From NCBI RefSeq assembly GCF_900104115.1, contig NZ_FNJM01000004.1, forward strand, positions 181,792 to 245,791: a stretch of DNA of 64,000 nt, given 5' to 3'. The notes under the pieces were generated by a model. The model saw only the letters and a list, made by a program, of their open reading frames with translations. It did no database searches and was not told the origin of the DNA. The stretch is from Clostridium gasigenes. GTDB taxonomy: Bacteria > Bacillota > Clostridia > Clostridiales > Clostridiaceae. Position numbers and translations under genes: made by a program. This document shows positions 8,538 through 17,850 of the stretch, in pieces; position 1 is the first letter of the stretch; every line of letters begins with the position of its first letter.

Positions 8538-9593
8538 ATGAAAGTATTGTATCTTGGTTGGGTTGGGGCAAATAATATTGGTGACGAATTGATGTTTAAT
8601 AATTTTAAAAAAGTAATAAAGAATAAATATGGAGATAAATGTAGAGTTACTCCATTGTTTTGTCCGGAAACTTATAATGATTTTGATGAATATGATTTAG
8701 TATGCCTTGGTGGAGGATCTATTCTATTAGAGGGATTTATAGCTGTGTTGTATAGAGCATTAGAGCAGGGAAAAAGAGTAATGGTATGGGGATCGGGTTA
8801 TGATGATTTATTGGGAAATGAGTTTATAACAAGACTAGAAGATTTATATATTTCTCCATATGTATATTCTGATTCAACAGAGGAAAAATTAAACGAAATA
8901 GCAAAAAAAGCAGATTTTTTTGGTGTAAGGGGTCCGTTAACTTATAAAATATTAGAAAAGTCAAATGTGGATATGACAAATATTGTTATATCGGGAGATC
9001 CAGGGTTTTTACTAGAAAGTGCAAATATTAATGAAATAGGAACGAATATTGATTTTACAAAGAGTGATAAAGTTGTAGGTATTAATATGGGGACTTCTTA
9101 TAATAGGATTTATGGTGGTAGAGAAGATTTGGTGGAAGTGGAACTTATAAAAGCTTGTAATAAGCTTTTAAAGACTGGGTATAAGTTGTATATCTATGCT
9201 ATGTGGCCAACTGATTTAAATTTAGTATTAGATTTGTATAAGAAGTTACCAAAATCAGAAAATGTTATATTAGATATATTTATTCATACTGGGGAGGAAT
9301 TAGTTAGTATAATGAAAAACTGTGTCTTTACAATAAACTTTAAATTACATGGTAATGTAGCTTCAGCTGTAGCAAAAGTACCATTTATATGTTTAGGATA
9401 TAGATTAAAAGCATATGACCTTGTTAAATCTATTGAATGTGAAGAATTAAATATACCTACAGATTCAGAGAATATATATGAAGAAATTGAAAAATGTATT
9501 TTACGTATAGAAAAGAATAAAGACGAAATAATTAGTAAAATAGATAAAAATATTACAAGGTATAAAGATATTCTTACTAATTGCTTTAAATAA
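8538..9593 (+). CDS. Polysaccharide pyruvyl transferase family protein (CsaB-like)
   Basis: The 351 residues show the hallmarks of the family: LGWVGANNIGDELMF at the N-terminus, YDLVCLGGGSILLE, FFGVRGPLTYKIL, ISGDPGFLLE, VGINMGTSYNR, and near the end FKLHGNVASAVAKVPFICLGY, whose His is the conserved histidine of CsaB-type enzymes. Members transfer a pyruvyl ketal from phosphoenolpyruvate to sugars of cell-wall or spore-surface polysaccharides; CsaB homologues make S-layer anchoring sites. Coupled to the GT2-GT4 gene 12 bases upstream, it probably caps the same glycan. The ATG follows AGGGGGAAG. Confidence 0.85.
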   Translation: MKVLYLGWVGANNIGDELMFNNFKKVIKNKYGDKCRVTPLFCPETYNDFDEYDLVCLGGGSILLEGFIAVLYRALEQGKRVMVWGSGYDDLLGNEFITRLEDLYISPYVYSDSTEEKLNEIAKKADFFGVRGPLTYKILEKSNVDMTNIVISGDPGFLLESANINEIGTNIDFTKSDKVVGINMGTSYNRIYGGREDLVEVELIKACNKLLKTGYKLYIYAMWPTDLNLVLDLYKKLPKSENVILDIFIHTGEELVSIMKNCVFTINFKLHGNVASAVAKVPFICLGYRLKAYDLVKSIECEELNIPTDSENIYEEIEKCILRIEKNKDEIISKIDKNITRYKDILTNCFK

Positions 9594-9768
9594 TGTATCT
9601 AATATAGGGATATACTAGTTTAAGTATATGGTTGAATCTATAATGTGATATTTTAATAGTAAAAAATAAAAATTATGATGGATATATATGAATTTTTATA
9701 ATGACTAAGATAATATGCTAATTACAATTAATTATAGTGAATATGGTGTAATTATGTTCAAATAATAG

Positions 9769-9802
9769 AAAACCACGCATTATTTTGTGCATGGTCTTTT
9801 AT
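9769..9802 (+). terminator. Probable Rho-independent terminator before the his operon
   Basis: CCACGCA pairs with TGCATGG (one mismatch) over a short AT loop, followed by TCTTTT. It lies just before the his promoter. The remaining bases 9594-9768 are AT-rich and I see no other element in them. Confidence 0.55.
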
Positions 9803-9826
9803 TATATATATTTAAATTATAAAGTA

Positions 9827-9855
9827 TTGACAATAAACATGTGGTGTAATATTAT
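9827..9855 (+). promoter_or_regulatory. Sigma-A promoter of the histidine operon
   Basis: TTGACA at 9827-9832, a 17-base spacer and TATTAT at 9850-9855: a near-consensus promoter. It places the transcript start near 9862, about 48 bases before the hisZ ATG, too short for a T-box or attenuator leader. Confidence 0.8.
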
Positions 9856-9863
9856 AAGAACAC

Positions 9864-9887
9864 ATCACTTTAGTGTATTAAAGTGAT
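9864..9887. promoter_or_regulatory. Operator-like palindrome at the his transcription start
   Basis: ATCACTTTA (9864-9872) and its exact reverse complement TAAAGTGAT (9879-9887), separated by six bases, cover about +2 to +25 of the transcript. Position and symmetry suggest a repressor site. Gram-positive his operons are often controlled by a TrpR-family repressor (HisR/YerC type); that assignment is inference. Confidence 0.55.
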
Positions 9888-9909
9888 AAAATGTGAAGGA
9901 GGTTTGGAT

Positions 9910-11055
9910 ATGCAAGAAAATATAATACCAGAAGGAACAAGGGATTTACTTGGTGATGAATGTAGTGTACGAGAAGAATTAATTAAAAACGTTAAAAGCG
10001 TATTTACCAAATGGGGATATGATGAAGTAATAACACCTACAGTTGAATATTACAATACATTTCATTATAAAACACAAAGCTTAAAAGAAGAGGAAATGTA
10101 TAAGTTTTTTGATAGTAAAGGAAGAATTTTAGTTTTAAGACCAGATATGACAGTTCCAATAGCTAGAGTTGTTGCAACAAAGTTAAAAGATCATAAGACC
10201 CCAATTAGGTTAAGGTATGAATCGAATGTTTATAGAGTTAATGAAAGCTTAGGTGGAAAAAGAAATGAATATACAGATTGTGGAGTTGAACTTATAGGGT
10301 TAGATAGTAATAGTTCTGATTTAGAAATACTAATAACGGCTCTTGAAGTTCTAAAAGTTGCAAATGTAGAAGAATATAAATTAGAAATTGGAGATATAAA
10401 TTTCTTTAATTCAGCAATAAATACTTTAGGAGTAAAAGAAGAAGAGAAAATAAGATTAGCTGAATTAATAGAAAAGAAAAGCTTAAAAGCATTAGAGGAT
10501 TTTCTAGAACAATTAGATATTGAAGAAGATAAAAAACAATTTTTCAAAAGGCTTCCTTGGTTGTTTGGAGGAAAATCAATTTTAGAAGAGTGTAAGAGTC
10601 TTACATTTAATGAGGGAATGAATGCAAGTTTAAAATATTTAGAAGATTCATATAATAAGTTAGAGAGGTTAGGATTTGGAGGTTTTATAACATTAGATTT
10701 AGGAATGGTACCAAGACTTGACTATTATACAGGTATTATTTTTAGAGGTTATGTGCAAGGTGTTGGGAATACAGTGCTTAGTGGCGGTAGGTATGATAAT
10801 TTAATCAAAGTATTTGGAAGAGATGAGAAGGCTATTGGTTTTTCAATTAATATAGATTGCTTAATACAACTAGTAAAACATGAATCTGTTTCACATGAAA
10901 ACAAATTTGCAATAACTTTCAATAAAGATAATGAGACTTTAGCAATGACTAAGGCACTAGAAATAATAGAAAATGGTGGAATGGTAAAAATGTTTCCAAG
11001 TGAAGAAGTAAATAAAGTTATAGTTGCAGGTAAGGGGGAGAAAAATGGGAATTAG
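9910..11055 (+). CDS. hisZ: ATP phosphoribosyltransferase regulatory subunit HisZ
   Basis: HisZ is a catalytically inactive paralogue of histidyl-tRNA synthetase that forms a complex with short HisG and makes it sensitive to histidine. The class II synthetase motifs are visible: PEGTRDLLGDE at the start, VLRPDMTVPIARVVA, and GGRYDNLIKVFG near the end. At 381 residues it lacks the anticodon-binding domain of true HisS. I choose the ATG at 9910 because AAGGAGG stands 7-13 bases before it; an in-frame GTG at 9883 lies inside the operator palindrome. It is the first gene of the operon and overlaps hisG by 11 bases. Confidence 0.93.
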   Translation: MQENIIPEGTRDLLGDECSVREELIKNVKSVFTKWGYDEVITPTVEYYNTFHYKTQSLKEEEMYKFFDSKGRILVLRPDMTVPIARVVATKLKDHKTPIRLRYESNVYRVNESLGGKRNEYTDCGVELIGLDSNSSDLEILITALEVLKVANVEEYKLEIGDINFFNSAINTLGVKEEEKIRLAELIEKKSLKALEDFLEQLDIEEDKKQFFKRLPWLFGGKSILEECKSLTFNEGMNASLKYLEDSYNKLERLGFGGFITLDLGMVPRLDYYTGIIFRGYVQGVGNTVLSGGRYDNLIKVFGRDEKAIGFSINIDCLIQLVKHESVSHENKFAITFNKDNETLAMTKALEIIENGGMVKMFPSEEVNKVIVAGKGEKNGN

Positions 11056-11668
11056 TATTGCATTAACTAAGGGGCGTTTAGAAGAAGAAACAGTAAAAAT
11101 ATTAGATAAAGCAAATTTTGGAACATCAGAGCTTAAAAATAAGGGGCGAAAGTTAGTTTTTAAGGATGATAAGGAAGATATAAGATATTTTTTAGTTAAG
11201 GCAGCAGATTCTATAACTTATGTTGAACATGGAGTAGCTGACATTGGAGTTGTAGGAAAAGATACTTTACTTGAAAGTAATCATAGTTGTTATGAAGTTA
11301 TGGATTTAGGCCTTGGAAAGTGTAAATTCATAGTAGCATCATTACCAGGTAGAGATTTATTTAATTCTATAGGTCATATAAAAATAGGAAGTAAATATCC
11401 AACAGTAACTAAGGAGTTTTTCAAGAAAAAAGGAATGGATGTAGAAATTATTAAAATAGAAGGATCAGTTGAACTTGCACCAATACTTGGGCTTTGTGAT
11501 GGAATTGTAGACATTATGGAAACAGGAACAACACTTAAAGAAAATGGCTTAGTTGTTCTTGAGGATATTTGTGAAATAAGCGCAAGATTAATTGTTAATA
11601 AGGCTAGTTTTAAATTAAAGCAAAAAGAAATTAACTGTTTTTTAAGTAGAATAAAAGAGCACATATAA
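11045..11668 (+). CDS. hisG: ATP phosphoribosyltransferase catalytic subunit HisG (short form)
   Basis: HisG condenses ATP with PRPP in the first, committed step of histidine synthesis. The protein begins ISIALTKGRLEEE, has ADIGVVGKDTL in the middle and the phosphate-binding EMGTT-type loop as METGTTLKENG. At 207 residues it is the short HisG that lacks the regulatory C-terminal domain, which fits the presence of hisZ directly upstream. The ATG at 11045 follows AAGGGGGAG; a longer reading from 11024 would start inside hisZ without its own ribosome site. An 89-base gap separates it from hisD. Confidence 0.95.
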   Translation: MGISIALTKGRLEEETVKILDKANFGTSELKNKGRKLVFKDDKEDIRYFLVKAADSITYVEHGVADIGVVGKDTLLESNHSCYEVMDLGLGKCKFIVASLPGRDLFNSIGHIKIGSKYPTVTKEFFKKKGMDVEIIKIEGSVELAPILGLCDGIVDIMETGTTLKENGLVVLEDICEISARLIVNKASFKLKQKEINCFLSRIKEHI

Positions 11669-11757
11669 TAAATAATATTAGGGCAAAATAGCAATTAGAA
11701 ATATAAGTGATTTTAAAAGTTAGTAGGTATAAGCAATAAATAAAGGGGTGGGGCTAA

Positions 11758-13044
11758 ATGCTTAGATTAATGGAGTTAACAGAAAAAAACAAAACAGCAT
11801 TAATAAAAGAATTAAAGGAAAGAGAAAAAGACGACGATTTAGAAGTTGTAGCAAAAGTTTCAAATATACTTAGTAAAGTTAAAAAGCTTGGGGATAAGGC
11901 TTTATTATCATTTACTAAAGAATTTGATGGGGTAGATTTAAAAGAATTAGAGGTTAAAAGTGAAGAATTAGATAATGCTTTTAAATTAGTAGAAAAAGAA
12001 TTTATTAATGCCTTACAAGAGGCAGCCTTAAATATAAAAGAGTATCATGAAAATCAAAAAAATAGAGGATATATTTTAAATAAGGAAGATGGAGTTTATA
12101 TGGGCCAAAGAGTCATTCCTTTAGAAAAGGTAGGGATATATGTTCCAGGAGGAACTGCGGCCTATCCCTCTTCAGTTTTAATGAATGTTATTCCAGCTAA
12201 AGTTGCTGGAGTAAAAGAAATAATAATGGTTACTCCACCAAGTAAAGATGGCGGAATAAACCCATATATTGCAGTAGCTGCTAAAATTTCAGGAATAGAT
12301 AAGATATATAAAGTTGGAGGAGCACAAGCAGTTGGAGCATTAGCTTATGGAACAGAAACTATTCCTAAAGTAGATAAAATAGTTGGACCTGGAAATATGT
12401 TTGTAGCAATTGCTAAAAGATTAGTCTTTGGAAAAGTTGATATAGATATGATTGCAGGGCCAAGTGAAATATTAGTTATTGGTGATAAAAATGCCAATCC
12501 TAAATATATTGCAGCTGATTTAATGTCACAGGCAGAACATGATAAGTTAGCTTCTTCTATTTTAGTAACAACATCAATGGAGTTATATAAAAATGTAGAG
12601 AAGGAACTTGAAAAGCAAGTTGAAGAGCTAGAAAGAAAGGAAATAATAAAAGAATCTCTTAAGAATTTTGGAATAGCAATAGTATGCGATAACTTAAAGG
12701 AATGTATTGAAATATCAAATATATTAGCACCAGAACATTTAGAAATAATGACAGAGAATCCTATGGAGTTATTAGGAGAAGTTAAAAATGCTGGTTCAGT
12801 ATTTTTAGGACATTATTCACCCGAACCAGTTGGGGATTATTTTGGGGGAACAAATCACGTGCTTCCAACTAACGGAACAGCAAGGTTTTTTTCGCCATTA
12901 TCAGTAGATAGCTTTATAAAAAAATCTTCATATCTTTATTATTCAGAAGAAGCCCTTAAAAAACATGGTGAAAAGATAATTTTGTTAGCCCAAAAAGAAG
13001 GGTTAACAGCACATGCAAATTCTGTGAAAGTGAGGTTGAATTAA
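11758..13044 (+). CDS. hisD: Histidinol dehydrogenase HisD
   Basis: HisD oxidises L-histidinol to L-histidine in two NAD-dependent steps, the last reactions of the pathway. The 428-residue protein is of normal length and carries the diagnostic stretches: VGIYVPGGTAAYPSSVLMN, GGAQAVGALAYGTE, the signature IDMIAGPSEILV, DLMSQAEHD with the zinc-binding Gln and His, and the C-terminal DYFGGTNHVLPTNGTAR with the catalytic Glu-His region nearby. The ATG has an AAAGGGGTGGGG ribosome-binding site. It abuts hisC with no spacer, so translation is likely coupled. Confidence 0.97.
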   Translation: MLRLMELTEKNKTALIKELKEREKDDDLEVVAKVSNILSKVKKLGDKALLSFTKEFDGVDLKELEVKSEELDNAFKLVEKEFINALQEAALNIKEYHENQKNRGYILNKEDGVYMGQRVIPLEKVGIYVPGGTAAYPSSVLMNVIPAKVAGVKEIIMVTPPSKDGGINPYIAVAAKISGIDKIYKVGGAQAVGALAYGTETIPKVDKIVGPGNMFVAIAKRLVFGKVDIDMIAGPSEILVIGDKNANPKYIAADLMSQAEHDKLASSILVTTSMELYKNVEKELEKQVEELERKEIIKESLKNFGIAIVCDNLKECIEISNILAPEHLEIMTENPMELLGEVKNAGSVFLGHYSPEPVGDYFGGTNHVLPTNGTARFFSPLSVDSFIKKSSYLYYSEEALKKHGEKIILLAQKEGLTAHANSVKVRLN

Positions 13045-14100
13045 ATGAAAGAAGTTAACTTGTATGATAATGGAGTAGATGAAAAAGGAATAAGATTAAA
13101 TGGAAATGAAAGCTATATAGCACTTGATGAAAAAAATCTATTTAAAATAATAACATTAATGAAGAATGTTGAATTAAATAGGTATCCAGATACTGAAGGA
13201 TTAAAGGTAAGAGCCTGTTATGCAAAATATGCAAAAGTAAAGGCAGAAAATATAATAATGGGAAATGGCTCAGATGAAATGTTATCACTAGTTATAGGCT
13301 CAACTATTGGAAAAGGTAAAAGAATTTTAACCCTAGATCCAGATTTCTCTATGTATGATTTTTATGCGACCTTAAATGATGGAGAAATAATTAAATATAA
13401 GGTAAATGAAGATGGTAGTTTTGATATACAAGATTTCATTATGTTTGGAATTGAAAGTAATGTTGATTTAATAATGTTTTCGAATCCAAATAATCCAACT
13501 GGTTTCGCTTTGCCTAATGAAGCTATTATAGAGCTATTAAAAGCTTTCAAAGATACAAAAGTAGTTATTGATGAAGCTTATTATGAATTTAATAAAGAAA
13601 GTATAGTTGAATATATAAATGAATATAAGAATTTGTTAGTTACAAGAACACTATCAAAGGCATGGGGTCTTGCGGCTATTAGAATTGGGTTTTTAATTGG
13701 AAATGAGGAGCTTATAAAAAAATTAAGAGATTACAAAGTTCCTTATAATGTGAATTCGCTTTCTCAAGTTGTAGCTGAAAATATGCTAGGAAATACGGAG
13801 AGAGTAATATTAGATTCAAATGTAATAATAGAGGAAAGAGAAAAGCTATTTTCAAATCTTAAAGAATTACAAAAAGAAAGTTCTTTAGAAATAAAGTTTT
13901 ATAAATCATCTGCTAACTATATTTTTGGAAGAACTAATTATAAGGATGTATTAATTAAAGCTTTAAATAACAAAGGAATAGTTATAAGAAATTTTAGTGA
14001 TGATTCATTTAGAATAACAGTTGGTTCAGAATTCGAAAATAATAAAGTAGTAGAGACTATTAGAAAAGCCTTTGTTTATAATGGAGGGAAAATGTTATGA
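13045..14100 (+). CDS. hisC: Histidinol-phosphate aminotransferase HisC
   Basis: HisC is a fold type I PLP enzyme that transfers the amino group from glutamate to imidazole acetol phosphate. The 351 residues contain MGNGSDEML (phosphate and ring contacts), [19 protein letters not shown] with the PLP Asp, and [16 protein letters not shown], where Lys205 should form the Schiff base. AIRIG supplies the phosphate-contacting Arg. The start ATG directly follows the hisD stop and its ribosome site AGTGAGG lies within hisD. The 3' end overlaps hisB by four bases (ATGA). Confidence 0.95.
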   Translation: MKEVNLYDNGVDEKGIRLNGNESYIALDEKNLFKIITLMKNVELNRYPDTEGLKVRACYAKYAKVKAENIIMGNGSDEMLSLVIGSTIGKGKRILTLDPDFSMYDFYATLNDGEIIKYKVNEDGSFDIQDFIMFGIESNVDLIMFSNPNNPTGFALPNEAIIELLKAFKDTKVVIDEAYYEFNKESIVEYINEYKNLLVTRTLSKAWGLAAIRIGFLIGNEELIKKLRDYKVPYNVNSLSQVVAENMLGNTERVILDSNVIIEEREKLFSNLKELQKESSLEIKFYKSSANYIFGRTNYKDVLIKALNNKGIVIRNFSDDSFRITVGSEFENNKVVETIRKAFVYNGGKML

Positions 14101-14684
14101 ATAGAATTAGTAAAATCGAAAGAATAACAAATGAGACAAGTATTAAATTAAAAATTAATTTAGATGGAGAAGGAAATAGCAGCATAGATACAGGTGTTGG
14201 TTTTTTTGATCATATGCTAACACTGTTATCTTTCCATAGTGGAATAGATATTGATTTAGATGTTAGGGGTGATATTGAAGTTTGTGATCATCACCTAGTT
14301 GAAGATGTAGGAATTGCTCTTGGAAAATGTGTTAATGAAGCTTTAGGAAATAAAATTGGTATAAAAAGATATGGAACATTTTATATTCCTATGGATGAAG
14401 CGTTAGTAACTGTTTCTTTAGATATAAGTGGAAGAGGATTTTTGCATTTTGAAGGAGAATTTAAAAGAGAATCAATAGGAAATTTTTCAACAGAAATGGT
14501 TAAAGAGTTTTTTAGAGCATTTGCTTTTAATGCGGGGATTACACTTCATGGAAGAGTTCTTTATGGTGAAAATGATCATCATAAAATAGAAGGATTATTT
14601 AAGGCTTTAGGAAGAGCTTTAAAAGAAGCGATATCAATAGGAGATAGAGCAGACTTATTACCTTCTAGTAAAGGAATGATATAG
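14097..14684 (+). CDS. hisB: Imidazoleglycerol-phosphate dehydratase HisB
   Basis: This monofunctional 195-residue dehydratase removes water from imidazole glycerol phosphate. The metal-binding histidine clusters are clear: [31 protein letters not shown], and the second-half repeat [14 protein letters not shown] with [21 protein letters not shown]. The bifunctional phosphatase extension of E. coli HisB is absent; here the phosphatase is the separate PHP protein at 17851. It overlaps hisC by ATGA, a coupled start. A 94-base gap to hisH holds an AT-rich stretch without an evident hairpin. Confidence 0.96.
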   Translation: MNRISKIERITNETSIKLKINLDGEGNSSIDTGVGFFDHMLTLLSFHSGIDIDLDVRGDIEVCDHHLVEDVGIALGKCVNEALGNKIGIKRYGTFYIPMDEALVTVSLDISGRGFLHFEGEFKRESIGNFSTEMVKEFFRAFAFNAGITLHGRVLYGENDHHKIEGLFKALGRALKEAISIGDRADLLPSSKGMI

Positions 14685-14778
14685 AAATATGTAGTTAGTT
14701 ACATAAAAACGTTGATTTTTATGTGGTGTAAACTATAGATTTTTATGGGCTAGTATTTTAGAGTTTAGGAGGGTATTT

Positions 14779-15393
14779 ATGATTGTTATTATAGATTATG
14801 GAATGGGAAATTTAAAAAGTGTATATAATGCCTTAAAGGTTTTGGGTTTAGAGTGCAAAATATCATCATCTCCTAATGAAATAAGAGCTGCAAAAGCATT
14901 GATTCTTCCAGGCGTAGGAGCTTTTAAAGAGGCTATGGATAACTTATGTGAAAACTCTTTAGATAAAGTTATAAAAGAAGAATGTGCAAAAGGAAAGTTT
15001 TTACTAGGTATATGCTTAGGTATGCAAATGCTTTTTAATAAAGGTTATGAACCAGAAGAGACAGAGGGGCTTGGACTTTTACATGGAGATATTGTCAAAA
15101 TGGAACCTAAGGAAGAAGTGAAAATTCCTCATATGGGATGGAATAGTCTAGATTTTAATAAACAAGATGTAATAACTAGTGGATTAACTGGGGATAGTTT
15201 TGTCTACTATGTGCACAGTTTTTATGTTAAAGGATATAAAAATGAAGATTTAGTAGCATCTTCAAGTTATGGTGAATTAATTATACCAGGCATCGTAAGA
15301 AGAGGCAATATTATAGGGGCACAATTTCATCCAGAAAAAAGTGGAGATATAGGGCTTGAAATTTTAAAGAACTTTGGGGAGATGATTAAATGA
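14779..15393 (+). CDS. hisH: Imidazole glycerol phosphate synthase glutaminase subunit HisH
   Basis: HisH is the class I glutamine amidotransferase that supplies ammonia to HisF. The nucleophile is Cys79 in LLGICLGMQ, and the His-Glu pair is His184 and Glu186 in AQFHPEKSGD. The N-terminal VIIDYGMGNLKSV and the oxyanion-region PGVGAF are also typical. At 204 residues it is full length. The ATG follows AGGAGGG, and the end overlaps hisA by four bases, so HisH, HisA and HisF are made from coupled cistrons. Confidence 0.97.
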   Translation: MIVIIDYGMGNLKSVYNALKVLGLECKISSSPNEIRAAKALILPGVGAFKEAMDNLCENSLDKVIKEECAKGKFLLGICLGMQMLFNKGYEPEETEGLGLLHGDIVKMEPKEEVKIPHMGWNSLDFNKQDVITSGLTGDSFVYYVHSFYVKGYKNEDLVASSSYGELIIPGIVRRGNIIGAQFHPEKSGDIGLEILKNFGEMIK

Positions 15394-16109
15394 TAATTAT
15401 ACCTGCAATAGATATTATAGATGGAAAACCTGTTAGGTTATATCAAGGGGACTATAACAGAAAAGAAATTGTTGCAGAAGATGTTTTAGAACCTGCATTA
15501 TCTTTTCAAAAACAAGGGGCAGAATTTATTCATTTAGTTGATTTAGATGGAGCCAAAAAAGGAAAATCAGTTAATGGGGAACTTATTATAAAAGTAGCTA
15601 ATGCTTTAGATATTCCTGTTGAGGTTGGTGGAGGAATAAGAACCTTTGAAACAATAGAGTATCTAATTAACAATGGAATTTCAAGGGTGATACTGGGAAC
15701 AATAGCGATGGAAGATAGAGAACTAGTTAAAAAGGCTGTTGAAAATTTCGGAGAAAAAATAGCAGTAGGAATAGATTGCAAAAATGGATATGCCTATGGA
15801 AGAGGATGGCTAGAAGGTAGTGAAATTTATTATATAGATTTTGCAAAGGACCTTGAAAGATTAGGTGTTAAAAATATAATTGTAACTGATATAAGCAAAG
15901 ATGGAACATTAGAGGGACCAAATGTAGATATGATTAAAAAGTTAAAGAAGGAAGTAAACATAGATATTACTGTTTCGGGTGGAATTGCTAACATATCAGA
16001 TATAAAAGAGTTAAGGGATATAAGTGTGTATGGAGCAATAACTGGAAAAGCTATTTATGCAAAGACACTATCTTTAGAAGAGTCTATAAACTTATGTAAG
16101 GAAGAGTAG
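15390..16109 (+). CDS. hisA: ProFAR isomerase HisA
   Basis: HisA isomerises the aminoaldose ProFAR to the aminoketose PRFAR by an Amadori rearrangement. It is a (beta-alpha)8 barrel of 239 residues with the paired phosphate-binding half-barrel motifs of HisA/His[11 protein letters not shown] and [11 protein letters not shown]. The catalytic Asp8 is in [10 protein letters not shown] and the second catalytic Asp is in VTDISKDGT. The ATG overlaps the hisH stop (ATGA type). Confidence 0.96.
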   Translation: MIIIPAIDIIDGKPVRLYQGDYNRKEIVAEDVLEPALSFQKQGAEFIHLVDLDGAKKGKSVNGELIIKVANALDIPVEVGGGIRTFETIEYLINNGISRVILGTIAMEDRELVKKAVENFGEKIAVGIDCKNGYAYGRGWLEGSEIYYIDFAKDLERLGVKNIIVTDISKDGTLEGPNVDMIKKLKKEVNIDITVSGGIANISDIKELRDISVYGAITGKAIYAKTLSLEESINLCKEE

Positions 16110-16117
16110 GTGACGGT

Positions 16118-16879
16118 ATGCATACAAAAAGAATAATACCTTGTTTAGATGTTAAGGATGGGAGAGTTGTTAAGGGAATAAATTTTAAAGGTTTAGTAGA
16201 TATTGGAGATCCAGTTCTACTGGCGGAGTTTTATAATAAGCAAGGTGCAGATGAATTAGTTTTCTTAGATATTACAGCTACTCACGAGGGTAGAGGGACA
16301 ATGATACAAGTGGTTGAAAGAACTGCAGAAAGAGTCTTCATTCCATTTACAGTTGGAGGGGGAATAGCAAACCTAGAAGATATTAAAGCAATATTAAGAG
16401 CTGGAGCGGATAAAGTAAGTTTAAATTCAGCAGCGGTTAGGGATAAAAATATAATAAAAGAGGGATCTTACTATTTTGGAAGTCAATGTATAGTTTTAGC
16501 AGTAGATGCTAAAAAACGTAATGATAACACAGGATGGAATGTGGTGATAAATGGTGGAAGAATAGATACTGGCATAGATGCGTTAAAGTGGATAGAAGAG
16601 GCAACAAACCTTGGGGCAGGAGAAATTCTATTAACTTCAATGGATGCGGATGGGACTAAAAAAGGATTTGATTTAGAGTTAACTAAAACAGTAAGCAATG
16701 CTACAAATGTGCCAGTAATAGCATCAGGTGGATGTGGGAACTTAGAACATTTCTATGATGTGTTTAAAGATGGAAAAGCTGATGCAGCGCTTGCAGCATC
16801 TTTATTTCACTATGGAGAATTAACAGTAGATGAAGTTAAGAGATTCTTAAATACAAAAAATATTCCAATGAGATTTTAA
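16118..16879 (+). CDS. hisF: Imidazole glycerol phosphate synthase cyclase subunit HisF
   Basis: HisF uses ammonia from HisH to turn PRFAR into imidazole glycerol phosphate and AICAR. The 253-residue barrel has the catalytic pair Asp11 ([15 protein letters not shown]) and Asp130 (VLAVDAKK), the positions numbered identically in the well-studied enzymes. It also has both phosphate loops, [12 protein letters not shown] and [12 protein letters not shown]. It follows hisA by 8 bases with AGGTGACGG as ribosome-binding site. A copy of the dispersed palindromic repeat sits between hisF and hisI. Confidence 0.97.
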   Translation: MHTKRIIPCLDVKDGRVVKGINFKGLVDIGDPVLLAEFYNKQGADELVFLDITATHEGRGTMIQVVERTAERVFIPFTVGGGIANLEDIKAILRAGADKVSLNSAAVRDKNIIKEGSYYFGSQCIVLAVDAKKRNDNTGWNVVINGGRIDTGIDALKWIEEATNLGAGEILLTSMDADGTKKGFDLELTKTVSNATNVPVIASGGCGNLEHFYDVFKDGKADAALAASLFHYGELTVDEVKRFLNTKNIPMRF

Positions 16880-16894
16880 TACGGTTAATTCAAT

Positions 16895-16955
16895 AAGTAA
16901 GGATCAAAATAGATTAGCGTATTGACTAGTTATTTCTTTGAAGAGGTCTAAGGTA
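16895..16955. repeat. Dispersed palindromic intergenic repeat, copy inside the his operon
   Basis: AAAATAGATTAGCGTATT then GACTAGTTATTTCTTTGAAG then AGGTCTAAGG match the family core and right arm. This copy lies between hisF and hisI, so the element is tolerated inside an operon. Confidence 0.7.
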
Positions 16956-17034
16956 AGTAAATATTCCTTATATGTAATTAGTGCAACTGCATATAAGGAA
17001 AATTAAAAATATAGTTAGTAGAAGGAGAATTATT

Positions 17035-17373
17035 TTGGGGAATATTTTAGAGAATGTTAATATAATAGACTTTAATAAGGGGAAAGGGTTAGTTCCAGCA
17101 ATAGTTCAACATTATATAAGTAAGGAAGTTTTAATGCTTGCGTATATGTCTAAGGAAAGTTTAATTAAAACTTTTGAAACGGGAACTACCTGGTTTTATA
17201 GTAGAAGTAGAAATGAGTTATGGAATAAGGGAGCAACTTCAGGAAATATTCAAATAGTTAAGGAAATAAGAATAGATTGTGATGAAGATACATTATTAAT
17301 TTTAGTAGATTCTAAAGGAGTAGCTTGTCACACTGGGGCAAGAAGTTGTTTTTATAGAGAGTTAAACATATGA
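17035..17373 (+). CDS. hisI: Phosphoribosyl-AMP cyclohydrolase HisI
   Basis: HisI opens the adenine ring of PR-AMP, the third step of the pathway. The domain runs from [10 protein letters not shown] through [20 protein letters not shown] to the zinc and magnesium site [10 protein letters not shown] and [12 protein letters not shown] place the start at the TTG at 17035, seven bases after AGAAGGAG, giving 112 residues. The in-frame GTG at 16981 would add 18 basic residues with no family support and no ribosome site. It is monofunctional, with HisE encoded separately next door. Confidence 0.93.
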   Translation: MGNILENVNIIDFNKGKGLVPAIVQHYISKEVLMLAYMSKESLIKTFETGTTWFYSRSRNELWNKGATSGNIQIVKEIRIDCDEDTLLILVDSKGVACHTGARSCFYRELNI

Positions 17374-17418
17374 AATAAAATAAAAGTTTAGGGCGCATTA
17401 TAAAAGGGGGAAAATTAT

Positions 17419-17745
17419 ATGGAAAACATAATGAAGGATTTATATGATGTTATATTAGGAAGAAAGAACTCAAAAGAGGAAGGTTCATACACCTCTTATT
17501 TGTTTGCAAAGGGAATAGATAAAATATTAAAGAAAATTGGGGAAGAATCAACGGAGGTTATTATAAGCGCAAAGGGAACTGATAAGGAAGAGCAAATAAA
17601 TGAGATATGTGACTTGAGTTATCACTTGTTAGTTATGATGGCAGAGCTTGGCATATCTGTTGATGAAGTAGAGGCTCAGTTAATAAAGAGAAAAGAAAAA
17701 ATAAATAATTTTAAAGGTGAAAGAAAAGAAATAGAGAAAGTGTAA
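17419..17745 (+). CDS. hisE: Phosphoribosyl-ATP diphosphatase HisE
   Basis: HisE is an all-alpha pyrophosphatase (MazG-like fold) that converts PR-ATP to PR-AMP, the second step. The 108-residue protein shows the family signature: GSYTSYLFAKGIDKILKKIG, then EESTEVIISAK with the metal-binding Glu residues, then EEQINEICDLSYHLLVMMAE with a further acidic pair. The ATG follows AAAGGGGG. It closes the hisZGDCBHAFIE operon; a repeat copy and a terminator follow. Confidence 0.95.
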   Translation: MENIMKDLYDVILGRKNSKEEGSYTSYLFAKGIDKILKKIGEESTEVIISAKGTDKEEQINEICDLSYHLLVMMAELGISVDEVEAQLIKRKEKINNFKGERKEIEKV

Positions 17746-17801
17746 GGGATCTGAAGAAAATACACTAACATATTTACTAGTTATTTTAAAAAAATGTCTA
17801 A
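17744..17801. repeat. Dispersed palindromic intergenic repeat, copy after hisE
   Basis: GGGATCTGAAGAAAATACAC, then ATATTTACTAGTTATTTT, then an ATGTCTAAAT right end. It overlaps the hisE stop and precedes the operon terminator. Confidence 0.7.
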
Positions 17802-17804
17802 ATA

Positions 17805-17846
17805 AAAGCTGAATTTAGCAATAATGCTAAATTTAGCTTTTTTTAA
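17805..17846. terminator. Terminator of the his operon, shared with the convergent phosphatase gene
   Basis: GCTGAATTTAGCA and TGCTAAATTTAGC form a stem with a four-base ATAA loop and a run of T residues on the plus strand. A preceding A-rich flank allows use from the minus strand. Confidence 0.85.
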
Positions 17847-17850
17847 TTTG

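Noticed and set aside
9883..9909. Upstream GTG start of hisZ
   Set aside because: It lies in the operator palindrome and has no ribosome site; ATG at 9910 follows AAGGAGG.
9856..9909. T-box or attenuator before the his operon
   Set aside because: The leader is under 60 bases and contains only the operator palindrome; no specifier loop, antiterminator or His codon run.
16981..17034. N-terminal extension of hisI from a GTG
   Set aside because: It lacks a ribosome site and homology; TTG at 17035 follows AGAAGGAG at the right distance.
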